A stretch of 56,588 nucleotides of DNA from Candidatus Acidulodesulfobacterium acidiphilum (GCA_008534395.1 SHMQ01000015.1:1-56588), one strand, 5' to 3'; shown: positions 45,839 through 55,871, numbered from the stretch's first letter. Notes: generated by a model from the letters alone, not told the origin. Made by a program: numbers and translations.

Positions 45839-48800
45839 CTTTTTATATAATTTAAAGCATTTGTGTTTGCTTTTATTTTAATGTTTGTCGATAACGTTTT
45901 GTTGTGTTTCTTAAATATATTATTATTAAAAATTACGTCCATAAGTTGCTCTGCGCTTTGTTTCCAAGTGAGCCACGGCATATTATCGGATTTTGGATGC
46001 ATTCCTTCTTTATATAAATTAAGCCAATCTTTAATCGCTTTTGCCAAATCTTCCGAATTAGCACCTTCAAAATAAAAAGCATAGTTGCCCGCCACTTCTC
46101 TAAAAACTGGAATATCTCTGGCAATAATCGGTAGTTTATGCAAGGCAGCTTCTATTAAAGGAAGTCCAAAACCTTCGCCCTCACTTGCCGCAATTAAGCA
46201 AGTGCTTGCCTCATAAACTTTTTCAAGATATTCATCGCTAATACATTCAAGCCAGAAAAGATGTTTGTTAAGTTCTTTGTGTTCTTTGATTATAGATAAA
46301 ATCAAAGGTATAGTTCTCTTTTGATTTATTGGTAAATCTTTCCAGCCTTCTTTTCCAACGATTATAAGATTAATGTTTATATTTTTTTGCCATAACAAAC
46401 TAAATGCTTCTAAAACCTGCAAATAACCTTTTCGAGGTTCTATTGTTCCTACCATTAAAAAACTTAACTCTGCATGTAATTTGTCCAATAAAAATTTATT
46501 ATCTTTTGATATGCCTATTGTAGGAGAACTATTCGTTATATCTGCTCCAAGATGAAAATATCCAAAAATCATAGGCTCTATACGATTGCAATTATTTTCT
46601 TTAAGCCATTTTATTAAATCATCAGTTGTTGACTTTGATATAGATAATAACCCCGAAGATACCTCGTGAACCATTTTTAACCAATTTTTAAATAATTTAT
46701 CAGAATCAGGCGGAAACCACTCAGGATGTCTAACCGGAAGTAAATCATAAACTGTATAGTAAATATTAATACCGTAATAATTATATAATCTTAATATTTT
46801 CTTTTTTTCCTCTAAATATTCAACATTTAATTCAAGATTTAAAAAAATATCATTTCTGTTAGGCTCAATAATACTGTCGTTAAATTCGCATTGTTCTATA
46901 TTTAAAAAATTAAAAGTAAATTTGCGTGCATAACGATAATTATGTCCGTCAAAATAAACAGGTTCAACTCTAAAATTTTTTGGAGGATTTTTTAAAAGTT
47001 CTAACATTAAAGCTCTTGTAACTCTTTCGATACCGGTTTTTAAATCTAATTTAGTTAAATTAGAAATGTCAATAAAAAGCTGCCTTTTAGATGTTTTAAA
47101 AGAGCCGTTTGCAATTGCTTCTGATATTGATATTATATCTGCATTGGCAGGTTTTACATTTGTATCAATATTACTCAATGAATTTATTAAATTTTTATAT
47201 TTAGTATTTTCGCTATTTAAATAAAAATTCTCTATAGCATTAAAATAATCATTAGTTATTTTTTTAGGAGAATGTTTTTCAATGATATATTTTCGCGCTA
47301 AATGACCAAGATTATTACGCAATTTAGGTTCATCTTTTAATTTTTCAAGAGCTTTTATTAGACTATCGTCGTCAAATTCGTCAGGAAGTTTTATTAAAAT
47401 ATTTTCTGGATATTCAGCCATCTGTCCGTGCGCATTAATAATAAGCGGCAATCCAAAAGCTAAAACATCTAAAACAGCTCTTGAAGTCTCTCCTCGAGTT
47501 AAATTACGTAATTGTACAGCGATGTCGCAAATCGAAAGATATTGGCAGTAAATATTTTCATTTACAAAGCCGGTGATTTTAATATTTCCTTCTAATCCAC
47601 TGTTTTTAATCATTTCAGAAATATTTTTGCCGTAATCGCCGTCATGATTTTCCCCGACAAAAATCAAATGACAATTTTTATCTTTAGATAAAGATGAGTT
47701 TAAAAAAGATTTTAATAGACGATGATTTAGTTTAGTCTCGTCTAAAAAACCAAATGAACATATAAGAAAATCATCTTTATCGAAACCAATCATGTTCCTT
47801 GTATCAATAATATCTTTGTAATCAGTTTTTTTGGCTAAACTTCGTAATTGAGGAATATATGAAAATTTATAATCTAAACTTGATACATAATATTCTTTAG
47901 CTTTTTCGATTGAATATTGTGAATGAACAATAACGCCTATTGAGTTATCTAAAACTTCTTTATTTACAGGGAAAGTAAATTTCGTTTTACCTACGCCGTT
48001 TTCTTTTAAAAAAATCAAAGCATTATAACCATGCGAATAGTATAAAGATTGTCTATAAAACCATGGGGCATAACCTGAATTTTCCATCCAATTAGCTACA
48101 CTACTTAAATAAAAGTCGTGAAGCACTACTACCCCGGAATATTTCTTTAATAATGAAAACATATGCTTGTGAAATGGCGAATTTCCAAATTGGAATAATA
48201 TGCGGTCAAATTTTTTAATATTGGCTTCAAACCATAAAACGTCATTAATTGGAAAATTTGCATTTAACAATATATCTTCAACTTTAGGCTGGTCAACAAT
48301 AATAGTAATATCGTAATATAATGCAAGTTTGGGCAAAAGTTCTTTACTGTAGTTTGAAATACCTGATTTTTCTGGAGGTAATGGCGATAAAAATGCAAGA
48401 CGCGGTCTATATAACGCTCTGCTATTTGATGTTGATATTGATACTGCACCTTTATAGCTTTTATTAAGCATCTCAAATGCATCAAATGCTTTTTTTGCCG
48501 ACTTATCCCATGAAAATTTATTTGCTTGTTTTAAAGAATGTTCCTTTAAAGAGTTAAAAAAACCTTCGTTTGTTAGTACCTCAGATATTTTGTCGGAAAT
48601 AGATTTTGCACTAAAGGGATCAAATAATGCATCTTGCCTGCCTATAACTTCAGGAATGCTTGTGCGGTTTGAACCTATTGTCGGCGCTCCGCATGCCATA
48701 GCCTCAAGAGGAGGCAGTCCGAAACCTTCATGCAAAGAAGGGCAGACGAACAGCTTACAAAGGTTATACATGGTTATAAGGTCGTCGTTTTCAAGATAGC

Positions 48801-49677
48801 CGGTAAATATAAGTTCGCTTTTGTTGATGTTAAATTTTTTTGCGTGGGTTAGTAAATTGGATTCAGTTTCTTCGTGTATTTTACCTGTAATAACAAGCTG
48901 ATAATCTTTTTTAATGCTATTAGAAAGTAAGCTATATGCTTCTATTAACTTTTTAATATTCTTTCTTTCTTCAAAGCCGCCGGGAGAATACATAATAAAT
49001 GACTTTTTAATATTATAACGGCTAAGTATAGAGCTTTTTTGTTCTTCCGAATATTTAAGCGGCTTAAAGTTCTCATCGATAGCTGCAGATATGTTTATAA
49101 TATTTTCTTCCGCAATTCCAAGATTACCTACCGCCTCTTTTTTTGAATATTCGGAAATAGCTAAAAAAATATTCGCCTTTATAAACGATTGAATTTTTCT
49201 ATAATACCATTTTTTAATTTGTTCATTAGGCAAACTATTTTCAGGGTCAACATAAGGTATTAAATCATACAAAGTTACGGCACTTGGTATTGTTGAATCA
49301 AACGCCCCTATAGATGTAACGGCATCGTCTCCGTATCCTTCAAATAAACTATTTATATGAACTATATCCGGTTTAATCTGGGATAATGCGTATTCTCTGA
49401 CTAGCTCTGCGGCTCTTGTGCGCCATTCATTTTGCGGGTCTATTTCCGCAACGGGTCCGAGAGCGGAAAAAACAAAAATGCGTTCTTTGGGTATCAGACC
49501 TTCAAATGAATGCCTGATGTATGGAATTGTGTCAGGAAAGAGACCATTCAAAAAAAGCCATATCTCATGACCGCCGGCATTTTTAGCTATTGCTTTAGCT
49601 AATGACATAGAATAACGACCCATGCCGCGAAATCTGCTCTCAGTTTGACATGCCTGTAAATCCAATACTATACGCAT
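45826..49677 (-). CDS. three-domain GT4 glycosyltransferase (polymerase-like)
   Basis: This is a 1283-residue protein with three GT-B domains in a row. Domain 1 (about 1-390) has RGMGRYSMSLAKAIA and HEGFGLPPLEAMACGAPTI. Domain 2 (about 425-795) has PLPPEKSGISNYSKELLPKL, FGFLDETK and RGETSRAVLDVLAFGLPLI, so its E-x7-E is less canonical. Domain 3 (about 865-1265) has TGIERVTRALMLELL, MVGTIEPRKGYLQVLEAFSLL and SEGEGFGLPLIEAALHKLPI. Multi-GT4 proteins next to Wzm/Wzt, such as WbdA of E. coli O9a, polymerise mannose or rhamnose chains in the cytoplasm. Its neighbours are methyltransferases and wzt/wzm. The specific linkages cannot be read. Confidence 0.88.
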   Translation of the reverse strand: MRIVLDLQACQTESRFRGMGRYSMSLAKAIAKNAGGHEIWLFLNGLFPDTIPYIRHSFEGLIPKERIFVFSALGPVAEIDPQNEWRTRAAELVREYALSQIKPDIVHINSLFEGYGDDAVTSIGAFDSTIPSAVTLYDLIPYVDPENSLPNEQIKKWYYRKIQSFIKANIFLAISEYSKKEAVGNLGIAEENIINISAAIDENFKPLKYSEEQKSSILSRYNIKKSFIMYSPGGFEERKNIKKLIEAYSLLSNSIKKDYQLVITGKIHEETESNLLTHAKKFNINKSELIFTGYLENDDLITMYNLCKLFVCPSLHEGFGLPPLEAMACGAPTIGSNRTSIPEVIGRQDALFDPFSAKSISDKISEVLTNEGFFNSLKEHSLKQANKFSWDKSAKKAFDAFEMLNKSYKGAVSISTSNSRALYRPRLAFLSPLPPEKSGISNYSKELLPKLALYYDITIIVDQPKVEDILLNANFPINDVLWFEANIKKFDRILFQFGNSPFHKHMFSLLKKYSGVVVLHDFYLSSVANWMENSGYAPWFYRQSLYYSHGYNALIFLKENGVGKTKFTFPVNKEVLDNSIGVIVHSQYSIEKAKEYYVSSLDYKFSYIPQLRSLAKKTDYKDIIDTRNMIGFDKDDFLICSFGFLDETKLNHRLLKSFLNSSLSKDKNCHLIFVGENHDGDYGKNISEMIKNSGLEGNIKITGFVNENIYCQYLSICDIAVQLRNLTRGETSRAVLDVLAFGLPLIINAHGQMAEYPENILIKLPDEFDDDSLIKALEKLKDEPKLRNNLGHLARKYIIEKHSPKKITNDYFNAIENFYLNSENTKYKNLINSLSNIDTNVKPANADIISISEAIANGSFKTSKRQLFIDISNLTKLDLKTGIERVTRALMLELLKNPPKNFRVEPVYFDGHNYRYARKFTFNFLNIEQCEFNDSIIEPNRNDIFLNLELNVEYLEEKKKILRLYNYYGINIYYTVYDLLPVRHPEWFPPDSDKLFKNWLKMVHEVSSGLLSISKSTTDDLIKWLKENNCNRIEPMIFGYFHLGADITNSSPTIGISKDNKFLLDKLHAELSFLMVGTIEPRKGYLQVLEAFSLLWQKNININLIIVGKEGWKDLPINQKRTIPLILSIIKEHKELNKHLFWLECISDEYLEKVYEASTCLIAASEGEGFGLPLIEAALHKLPIIARDIPVFREVAGNYAFYFEGANSEDLAKAIKDWLNLYKEGMHPKSDNMPWLTWKQSAEQLMDVIFNNNIFKKHNKTLSTNIKIKANTNALNYIKSWII

Positions 49678-50867
49678 TTATTTTTTCCTTCTTCAACAGC
49701 ATTTTTTAAATCCAAATATATTTTTTGCACACGAGGAGATAAATCAGATACCTCTTCCTTGGATAGTTCGTCTTTGCTTTGATATACGCTCTGAAGTTCC
49801 TTGGATTTAACTTCTGTATTATCAATGTTACTATATCCAATTCTTTTTAGCCTAATAAGCAAACTAGGAAATGGCTTTAAGGCTAATTTGATTTTGGCTT
49901 TTAGCTTTGGTTTTTTTAAAACATAATCTTTAGCTTTTATTAAAAGTTTTCTGGCAATTCTTCTTGGCCTGCTTTGCGGCGCAAATGTAAGCCAAGCAAT
50001 AGAACCGTTCTTAAACCATCTAATAAACTTGGCTAATCTACGAAGAGGATTTGTAATTTTCCACGATTTGCTTTGATATACGCTCTGAAGTTCCTTGGAT
50101 ATAAAATCAATTTTATTTTCTATAAAGACATCATAACGTTCAGCTAAATCATCCAAGGTTATGCCGTAATTTTCATTAAATGCTTGGTTAAACAAACTCA
50201 TAATTTCGACTGATGCATCTTTTTGCGCAACTACAGCAATATCTGGACTCACGCCTTTAAGTATATCAATCAATTTTATCTTATCTTTAGTTGCAAGTTC
50301 TAATGATTCTTGTAATCTCAAAAGTTTAACTCGTTTAAAACCGTAATATTCCGGCAGATAAGATAACATCAAAGGCGGTATCGGACGCTTATGTGTAGAA
50401 TCTAAATAGAAATTATTGGTAGCTACATTTATATTCTCAATATTTGGGGTTTCAAGTATCAATAGCCCCCCTGGTTTTAAAACTCGCAAAGACTCAGATA
50501 CTAAAGTTCTAAGGTCGTCAAACGAAATATGCTCTATAACATGAAATGCCGATATCACAACATGACTCTCATCTGGCAAAGATTTTAAAAAAGACACTGC
50601 TTCCTGCTTTGTTGCAGACAAACCTCGCTCATAACAAGCCCTTAACATGCCCTCATCAATATCACACCCGTAAGCTTCAAAACCAATTTCAGACATTAAT
50701 TCAAGCCACTCTCCCCTACCGCAACCAATATCAAACGCTACACAATCAGGATAAATTACATGCAATGGCGATACAAAAGGCAAGTACACTTTAAGTCTTT
50801 CTTTTATTAATTCTCGTGAGCCACGATTTTTATTCTCAAAATCTCTATAAAAATTATCTTCCGTCAT
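49668..50867 (-). CDS. SAM-dependent methyltransferase with helical C-terminal extension
   Basis: This is a 399-residue protein. The N-terminal methyltransferase domain (about 1-205) has VAFDIGCGRGEWLELM, YGCDIDEGML, VISAFHVIEHI and LKPGGLLILETPNIENI. The C-terminal part is basic and helical, with KELQSVYQSKSWKITNPLRR, a linker seen in many glycan-cluster proteins. The string SKELQSVYQSK occurs again near residue 360 because a 34-bp DNA segment is repeated. It starts behind AGGAG and overlaps the triple-GT4 gene by 10 bp. A chain-capping role like that of WbdD is plausible but no kinase domain is present. Confidence 0.85.
   Translation of the reverse strand: MTEDNFYRDFENKNRGSRELIKERLKVYLPFVSPLHVIYPDCVAFDIGCGRGEWLELMSEIGFEAYGCDIDEGMLRACYERGLSATKQEAVSFLKSLPDESHVVISAFHVIEHISFDDLRTLVSESLRVLKPGGLLILETPNIENINVATNNFYLDSTHKRPIPPLMLSYLPEYYGFKRVKLLRLQESLELATKDKIKLIDILKGVSPDIAVVAQKDASVEIMSLFNQAFNENYGITLDDLAERYDVFIENKIDFISKELQSVYQSKSWKITNPLRRLAKFIRWFKNGSIAWLTFAPQSRPRRIARKLLIKAKDYVLKKPKLKAKIKLALKPFPSLLIRLKRIGYSNIDNTEVKSKELQSVYQSKDELSKEEVSDLSPRVQKIYLDLKNAVEEGKNKCV
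49773..50100. repeat. 34-bp exact direct repeat within the methyltransferase gene
   Basis: The segment beginning TTTGCTTTGATATACGCTCT and ending CCTTGGAT occurs at 49773-49806 and at 50067-50100. It encodes SKELQSVYQSK both times. The copies are 294 bp apart, a multiple of three, so recombination between them would delete 98 codons in frame. Confidence 0.85.
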
Positions 50868-51115
50868 TAAAATGCTCCTGCCTTTATTGGCATTAATGCT
50901 TCAATTCTGCAACACAAAATTAATCTACTATGTATGGTTTTTTTGCACCCGTTTTTTATTTATTTTCAAAATAAAACAATATAAAATAAAAAAATTAAAC
51001 TAATATAAACATCAATGAAACAAATTTTAGAAAGGTATCGCTTTTTAATCTGCAAATTTGTTTTTCAATTAATCAAATCCTATTTAAAATTTAATTTTAA
51101 TACCTTAAAATTATC

Positions 51116-51898
51116 TTAATTTTTAGCTGTTTCAATTTCTTCATATTTATCTACCACATCTCGTGTTTGCCCTGTCGCAACAACATTCCCTTTATATAGA
51201 AGCATAGCTTCGCTGCAGTAGTCTAATATCGATTTTTTATCGTGGCTTACCAATAAGACGGTTCTTCCGCCGTTAATAAACTCTTCTATCCTTTTTCTGC
51301 TTTTAGCCTGAAATTCGGCGTCGCCTACCGCTAAAACCTCGTCCAATACAAGAACATCAGGATTTACGTTTACGGCAACCGAAAAAGAAAGCCTTACCTG
51401 CATTCCGCTCGAATATGTCTTAATAGGCTCGTCTATAAAATCTTTCACGCCGCTGAATTCTATTATTTCGTCGTATTTAGTCATTATTTCTTTTTTGCTT
51501 AAACCTAAAATCAGTCCGTTTATAAGAATATTTTCCCTGCCCGTAAGTTCTGGGTGAAAACCGGTGCCGAGTTCAAGGAGGGCAGACAAGGAACCGTTGA
51601 CGGCAATGCGTCCGGTAGTGGGTTTCATTATACCGCACAATATTTTTAACAAAGTGCTTTTTCCGGCGCCGTTAGGACCTATTATGCCGAACGTTTCTCC
51701 CTTTTTTACTTTAAAACTTACGTTTTCTAAGGCCGTAAATTTTAACATTTTTACCTGTTTATTTTTATTGAAAGTAATTAAATCTATAAAAGCTTTTTTA
51801 AGCGTCGTATGCGATGACAATCTTCTAAAAACCTTAGAAATATTTTCTGCTTCGATAGCATATTCTGAATCATAACGGTGCATATTATATAAATTCAC
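51116..51898 (-). CDS. wzt: O-polysaccharide ABC transporter ATP-binding protein
   Basis: This 260-residue ATPase has Walker A GIIGPNGAGKSTLLKILCG (74-81 core), the signature YSSGMQVRLSFSVA, Walker B VLVLDEVLAVGDAEF and the switch histidine in LLVSHD. It ends about 25 residues after the ABC core, so it lacks the C-terminal carbohydrate-binding domain that recognises capped chains in O9a-type Wzt. It overlaps wzm by 14 bp (4-5 codons less if the ATG at 51883 is used). The 248-bp gap downstream to the methyltransferase gene is AT-rich and otherwise empty. Confidence 0.92.
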   Translation of the reverse strand: MNLYNMHRYDSEYAIEAENISKVFRRLSSHTTLKKAFIDLITFNKNKQVKMLKFTALENVSFKVKKGETFGIIGPNGAGKSTLLKILCGIMKPTTGRIAVNGSLSALLELGTGFHPELTGRENILINGLILGLSKKEIMTKYDEIIEFSGVKDFIDEPIKTYSSGMQVRLSFSVAVNVNPDVLVLDEVLAVGDAEFQAKSRKRIEEFINGGRTVLLVSHDKKSILDYCSEAMLLYKGNVVATGQTRDVVDKYEEIETAKN

Positions 51899-52691
51899 TA
51901 AACAGTTCCTTCCTTATGGCAAAATATGAATAACCGAGCATAAAAACGATGACGGAAACAATTAAAATTCCGGCTACATAATAATAACGGGGAAACATAT
52001 TATAATAAAAAATATCCTGAAAGCATTTCATAACGTAAGCTATTGGGTCTAAATATATTATATGGCGCAATTTTATCGGAAGTTGTTTGTCAAAATACAT
52101 AATCGGCATAGAAAAATATATAAAGGTGGTAAGGTTAAGAATTATAAATTGAATATCCCTGTAAAAAACATTAAGAGCGGCAAAAAAAAGACTTATGCCA
52201 GCCGTCAATAAAAAGGTTATAGCGATTATTAACGGAAAATATATCACCGGAAGCCCTATGCGCAATTTAAAGATATAAATAAATAATATAAGGATAGGAA
52301 TAGACAGCAGATAATTTAATAAATTCGAGCCAATTTTCGACATAACTATGACTTCCGGCGGAATAAGGGACTTAGAAACCAAACTTCCGGCGTTAGATAT
52401 AGAGCTTGTGGAAATTATAATCGAGTTTTGAAACCACGTATATGGAAGTATTCCGCAAAAAAGATAAACCGGGTAGGCTTTGGCGGTATTATGGAATACT
52501 ACGACGAACAAAAAGGTATAGATGATAAGAAGTAAGAGCGGGTTCACGAGCGACCAGAAAAAACCTAGATAAGACCCTCTGTACTGCGTTTTAAGCTCTT
52601 TAAGGGATAAAACCCATATCAGATATCTGTATTTAATTAATATGTTAAATCCTTCGGCTATGCTGTTTTTACTGCTATTGTTAAGTGACAT
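51885..52691 (-). CDS. wzm: O-polysaccharide ABC transporter permease
   Basis: This 268-residue integral membrane protein has about six helices. The start LIKYRYLIWVLSLKELKTQY then SYLGFFWSLVNPLLLLIIYT is the classic ABC-2 export permease motif (RYR...LGxxWxxxxP). Wzm forms the channel that passes polyprenol-linked polysaccharide through the inner membrane. It is immediately upstream of wzt with overlapping reading frames and downstream of a GT4 gene. Confidence 0.92.
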   Translation of the reverse strand: MSLNNSSKNSIAEGFNILIKYRYLIWVLSLKELKTQYRGSYLGFFWSLVNPLLLLIIYTFLFVVVFHNTAKAYPVYLFCGILPYTWFQNSIIISTSSISNAGSLVSKSLIPPEVIVMSKIGSNLLNYLLSIPILILFIYIFKLRIGLPVIYFPLIIAITFLLTAGISLFFAALNVFYRDIQFIILNLTTFIYFSMPIMYFDKQLPIKLRHIIYLDPIAYVMKCFQDIFYYNMFPRYYYVAGILIVSVIVFMLGYSYFAIRKELFSEFI

Positions 52692-52732
52692 TTTTAATTA
52701 TTATTATAATGTATTATAATTGTTATATTTTT

Positions 52733-54217
52733 TTATAAAGCAAATATTTTAGAAAAAAAAGTATCTACCGATTGTTCCCAAGTTAAATAGTCTGCATTTG
52801 TATGGGAATCAGGGGCAGTGGCAGAATTAAAATCTAAACTGGAGACGTCGAAATCGGCGTTTATTTTTTCTAAAACCTTTCCTTTTCCTTTCTTTGTATT
52901 TTCAAATTGTTTAATAGCTTGAATGAGCCCCGATTTTTGAGCTTTAAAATACGAAAATACGGGGTATTTCTCTCCAATTTCCCTAAAAACCGGTATATCG
53001 CTTGCAAACACTTTTTTACCGCAAAATGCCGCTTCAACCAAAGGCAAACCGAAACCCTCCCTTTTAGAAGCGCATATTACCGCATCAGAATTCTTATATA
53101 AAAAATCTAATTCTTCGTCGCTTAAATCATTAAAAATAAATAAGTTTTTGCCTAAACAAGGAGAGTTTTCTATTTTTTTAAGCAAATCTTCTATCTTCCA
53201 GCCTATCCTTCCGGAGATGACTAAAAATCCGTTAAAACCGCCGCTCCATAATTCTTCGAACGCTTCTAATGTATAATTATGACCTTTTCTAGGCTCAATA
53301 GTTCCAACCATCAAATATAAATTCGAAGTTTTTGCCGCTTTTAATTCTTTTAATTTTATTAGTTCGTTTCTTATAACGGCATAATTTTCATGTATAATAA
53401 GGTTGGAACTTTCGCCGTTATAAAAGCTTTCATCTAAACATTTATCGATAAAATCGGTACCTAGTTCAAAATATAAAACTTTCTTATTCTCTATCTTAAG
53501 ATTGTCTTTAAGGTAATTTTTTATATTTTCCGCTTCGTTTTTCGATATAGTCATTATTACATCTACTAAATTTTTAAAAGCATAAATTTTTTTTTTAAAC
53601 CGCTCAACCAGTTCTTTTTCAAAAAATTCGGGATTGGTCAGGGGAATTATATCGTAAATAACCGCAATTATCATACCGCCCTTTTGTTTGAATCGTCTGC
53701 AAAAATAAGTAAAATAATTATTATAGCGGTAACCCCAAAAACCGTCCAATAAAATTAATAAATCTCCCTCCTGAGGAATAATAGTCTTTTCCGACGATAT
53801 AGGCAACAACGAATAATGAATCACCTGACGAAAACCGATAAGCATATATTTCAGTTTTTTCATTAAAATCCATAAAAATTTTGAAAATTTAAAAATAACG
53901 TCGGTTTCCTTTAATTTAAAATTTTCTTTTAAAATTTTTTTAATAAATTCTTTTATTTTTTTTATTTTATTAACTTGCGGTTTATTATCGTTGTTATTGC
54001 ATTTGTTATTACCGTTTCTTTGGCTCAAAAAAAACTGCAAATCTACATAGCCGTTTTTAGAGTCTAATACGACTGGAATTATCGGTACTTTATATTTTTT
54101 AGACATTTTTTCCGAACGCTTAACTATATTTTTAACGACCCTCTGTATTCCCGTATTTAAATTTTCTATATAGGTTTCGGAACATTCCAAAAAAATCCTG
54201 TTTATTTTTTCAGCCAT
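52733..54217 (-). CDS. GT4-family glycosyltransferase related to domain 3 of the triple GT4
   Basis: This is a 494-residue protein. NTGIQRVVKNIVKRSEKM, VIYDIIPLTNPEFF, MVGTIEPRKGHNYTLEAFEE and KREGFGLPLVEAAFCGKKVF closely parallel the third domain of the 1283-residue protein (TGIERV, MVGTIEPRKG, FGLPLIEAA, IPVFRE). The two are therefore paralogues and probably act on the same chain. The N-terminal part has a long Asn/Lys-rich linker (NGNNKCNNNDNKPQVNKIKK). It lies 41 bp upstream of wzm. Confidence 0.87.
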   Translation of the reverse strand: MAEKINRIFLECSETYIENLNTGIQRVVKNIVKRSEKMSKKYKVPIIPVVLDSKNGYVDLQFFLSQRNGNNKCNNNDNKPQVNKIKKIKEFIKKILKENFKLKETDVIFKFSKFLWILMKKLKYMLIGFRQVIHYSLLPISSEKTIIPQEGDLLILLDGFWGYRYNNYFTYFCRRFKQKGGMIIAVIYDIIPLTNPEFFEKELVERFKKKIYAFKNLVDVIMTISKNEAENIKNYLKDNLKIENKKVLYFELGTDFIDKCLDESFYNGESSNLIIHENYAVIRNELIKLKELKAAKTSNLYLMVGTIEPRKGHNYTLEAFEELWSGGFNGFLVISGRIGWKIEDLLKKIENSPCLGKNLFIFNDLSDEELDFLYKNSDAVICASKREGFGLPLVEAAFCGKKVFASDIPVFREIGEKYPVFSYFKAQKSGLIQAIKQFENTKKGKGKVLEKINADFDVSSLDFNSATAPDSHTNADYLTWEQSVDTFFSKIFAL

Positions 54218-54318
54218 TATTTAATCATTAACGGATTTTAAATTCAAGTTATTTTTGTTGTATTTATATTTTGTATTGTTCTTATTTTAAATTTTATAAA
54301 ATTTACATATATTATGTA

Positions 54319-55737
54319 TTATATTATATTTCTATTATAGATATCTTCAAATCTCACTATGTCGTCTTCTTTAAGATATTCACCCACCTGCGCTTCTATT
54401 ATAACCAGCGGTATCAAACCCGGATTTTCGAGCCTGTGGACGAAACCCACAGGTATATAGGTAGATTCGTTGGCTCTTAAAAGCGTTTCTTTATCGCCGA
54501 CGGTAACAAGGGCGGTTCCGCTAGTTACTATCCAGTGCTCAGACCTGTGAAAATGCTTTTGAAGCGAAAGTTTCGCGCTGGGTTTTACCGAAATCTTTTT
54601 AAGCTTATAAAGGGGGGATTCGAGCAAAACGGTATATGAGCCCCAAGGCCTGTGGACGGTAAGATGATGGGTGTGAAGTTCGGAATTTCTATTTTTTAAT
54701 TCATCTACGACTTTTTTAACGTTCTGCGAAGAACCTTTCTTAGAAATTAAAATAGCATCGTCGGTATTAACAACTATTAAATCTTCTATATCTATAGCGG
54801 CAATCATTTTACCGCCGGACATTATAAGATTGTTTTTGGAGTTAATGCCTACGACATCTTCTTTCGAACTTACGGCGTTATTATTTTCGTCTTTTTCCAG
54901 CTCGTTATAAATAGAATCGAAATTTCCCAGGTCTGACCAGTCTATATCTGATTCTACGACCTTAACCGATTTAGTCTTTTCCAGAAGGGCAAAATCTATA
55001 GAATTTTCTTCTATTTTAAGCATATCAGCTTCTTTGAGCCTTATCATGCCGTCGTCCTTAGACGCGTTTTTATAAGCCTCCCCTGAATTTTCGTAAATTG
55101 TTGGGCACAGGGACTTAAGCTCCTTAAGCAGTATTTCTGGTCTGCACATCAGCATTCCGCTGTTCCAGTAAAAATTCTTTTCCGAAATATATTTCGCTGC
55201 GGTTTCTTTATCGGGTTTTTCTTTAAAAGACAAAACAGGCGATATTGCGGCATTTCCGGTTTTTAAGGGCATTCCGGCTTCTATGTAGCCGTAACCGGTT
55301 TCGGGGTACGCCGGCTTAATGCCGAACATAACGATGCCGCCTTTCATGGCTTCGTCCCGCGCGGTATCTATAATATTTTTATAAGCGTCTTCGTTTTTTA
55401 TGAGATGGTCGGACGGGGTAACGAAAACCAAATCCGAACCGTTTTCGGCGGCGTCTAAGCATGACAGCGCGACGGCCGCAGCGGTATTTCTTGGAGCAGG
55501 CTCTAAAATAAACCTGCGGTTCTTAACGCCGATTTCATCGAGCTGGTCGAGCGCGATGAAATACTGGTCTTTATTGGTTACGATTATGAAATCGCCGCAT
55601 AAATCTTTGTTTCTTAATACGGTAAGCTGAAACAAAGACATATCTCCTATAAGTTTATAAAACTGCTTGGGGAAATAAGTCCTCGAAATAGGCCACAGCC
55701 TCGTTCCGTTTCCTCCGCATAAGATAACGTTCGTCAA
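54319..55737 (-). CDS. manC: mannose-1-phosphate guanylyltransferase / mannose-6-phosphate isomerase
   Basis: This 472-residue bifunctional enzyme supplies GDP-mannose. The N-terminal nucleotidyltransferase domain has VILCGGNGTRLWPISRTYFP, PAPRNTAAAVAL, FVTPSDHLI and FKEKPD...NFYWNSGMLM. The C-terminal cupin domain has HRPWGSYTVL, LSLQKHFHRSEHWIVTSGTA and YIPVGFVHRLENPG, with the metal-binding histidines. The start is a TTG at 55737 that overlaps the TGA of a small upstream frame, with GGGAGG about 10 bp upstream. It is first in the minus-strand operon leading to GT4, wzm and wzt. Confidence 0.94.
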   Translation of the reverse strand: MTNVILCGGNGTRLWPISRTYFPKQFYKLIGDMSLFQLTVLRNKDLCGDFIIVTNKDQYFIALDQLDEIGVKNRRFILEPAPRNTAAAVALSCLDAAENGSDLVFVTPSDHLIKNEDAYKNIIDTARDEAMKGGIVMFGIKPAYPETGYGYIEAGMPLKTGNAAISPVLSFKEKPDKETAAKYISEKNFYWNSGMLMCRPEILLKELKSLCPTIYENSGEAYKNASKDDGMIRLKEADMLKIEENSIDFALLEKTKSVKVVESDIDWSDLGNFDSIYNELEKDENNNAVSSKEDVVGINSKNNLIMSGGKMIAAIDIEDLIVVNTDDAILISKKGSSQNVKKVVDELKNRNSELHTHHLTVHRPWGSYTVLLESPLYKLKKISVKPSAKLSLQKHFHRSEHWIVTSGTALVTVGDKETLLRANESTYIPVGFVHRLENPGLIPLVIIEAQVGEYLKEDDIVRFEDIYNRNII

Positions 55738-55871
55738 AGTAAATTTACCTCCCTGCCTATTAAGGGGAGTATAAGCTTAAACTTTTTTGCCGAAACCGCC
55801 GCGGGTTCATAAATGTCTCTTCCGTCATCGCTGTTTTCGGAAACGTAAGTCTGTTTTTCGGATTCTTCCAC
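55734..55871 (-). CDS. possible small protein coupled to manC
   Basis: A 45-codon frame starting at GTG 55871 ends at a TGA that overlaps the manC TTG start (TTGA). It reads EESEKQTYVSENSDDGRDIY then EPAAVSAKKFKLILPLIGRE, with normal-looking composition. The overlap would suit translational coupling. No family is recognised, and there is no strong ribosome-binding site at the GTG. It could equally be a leader peptide or chance. Confidence 0.3.
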   Translation of the reverse strand: MEESEKQTYVSENSDDGRDIYEPAAVSAKKFKLILPLIGREVNLL

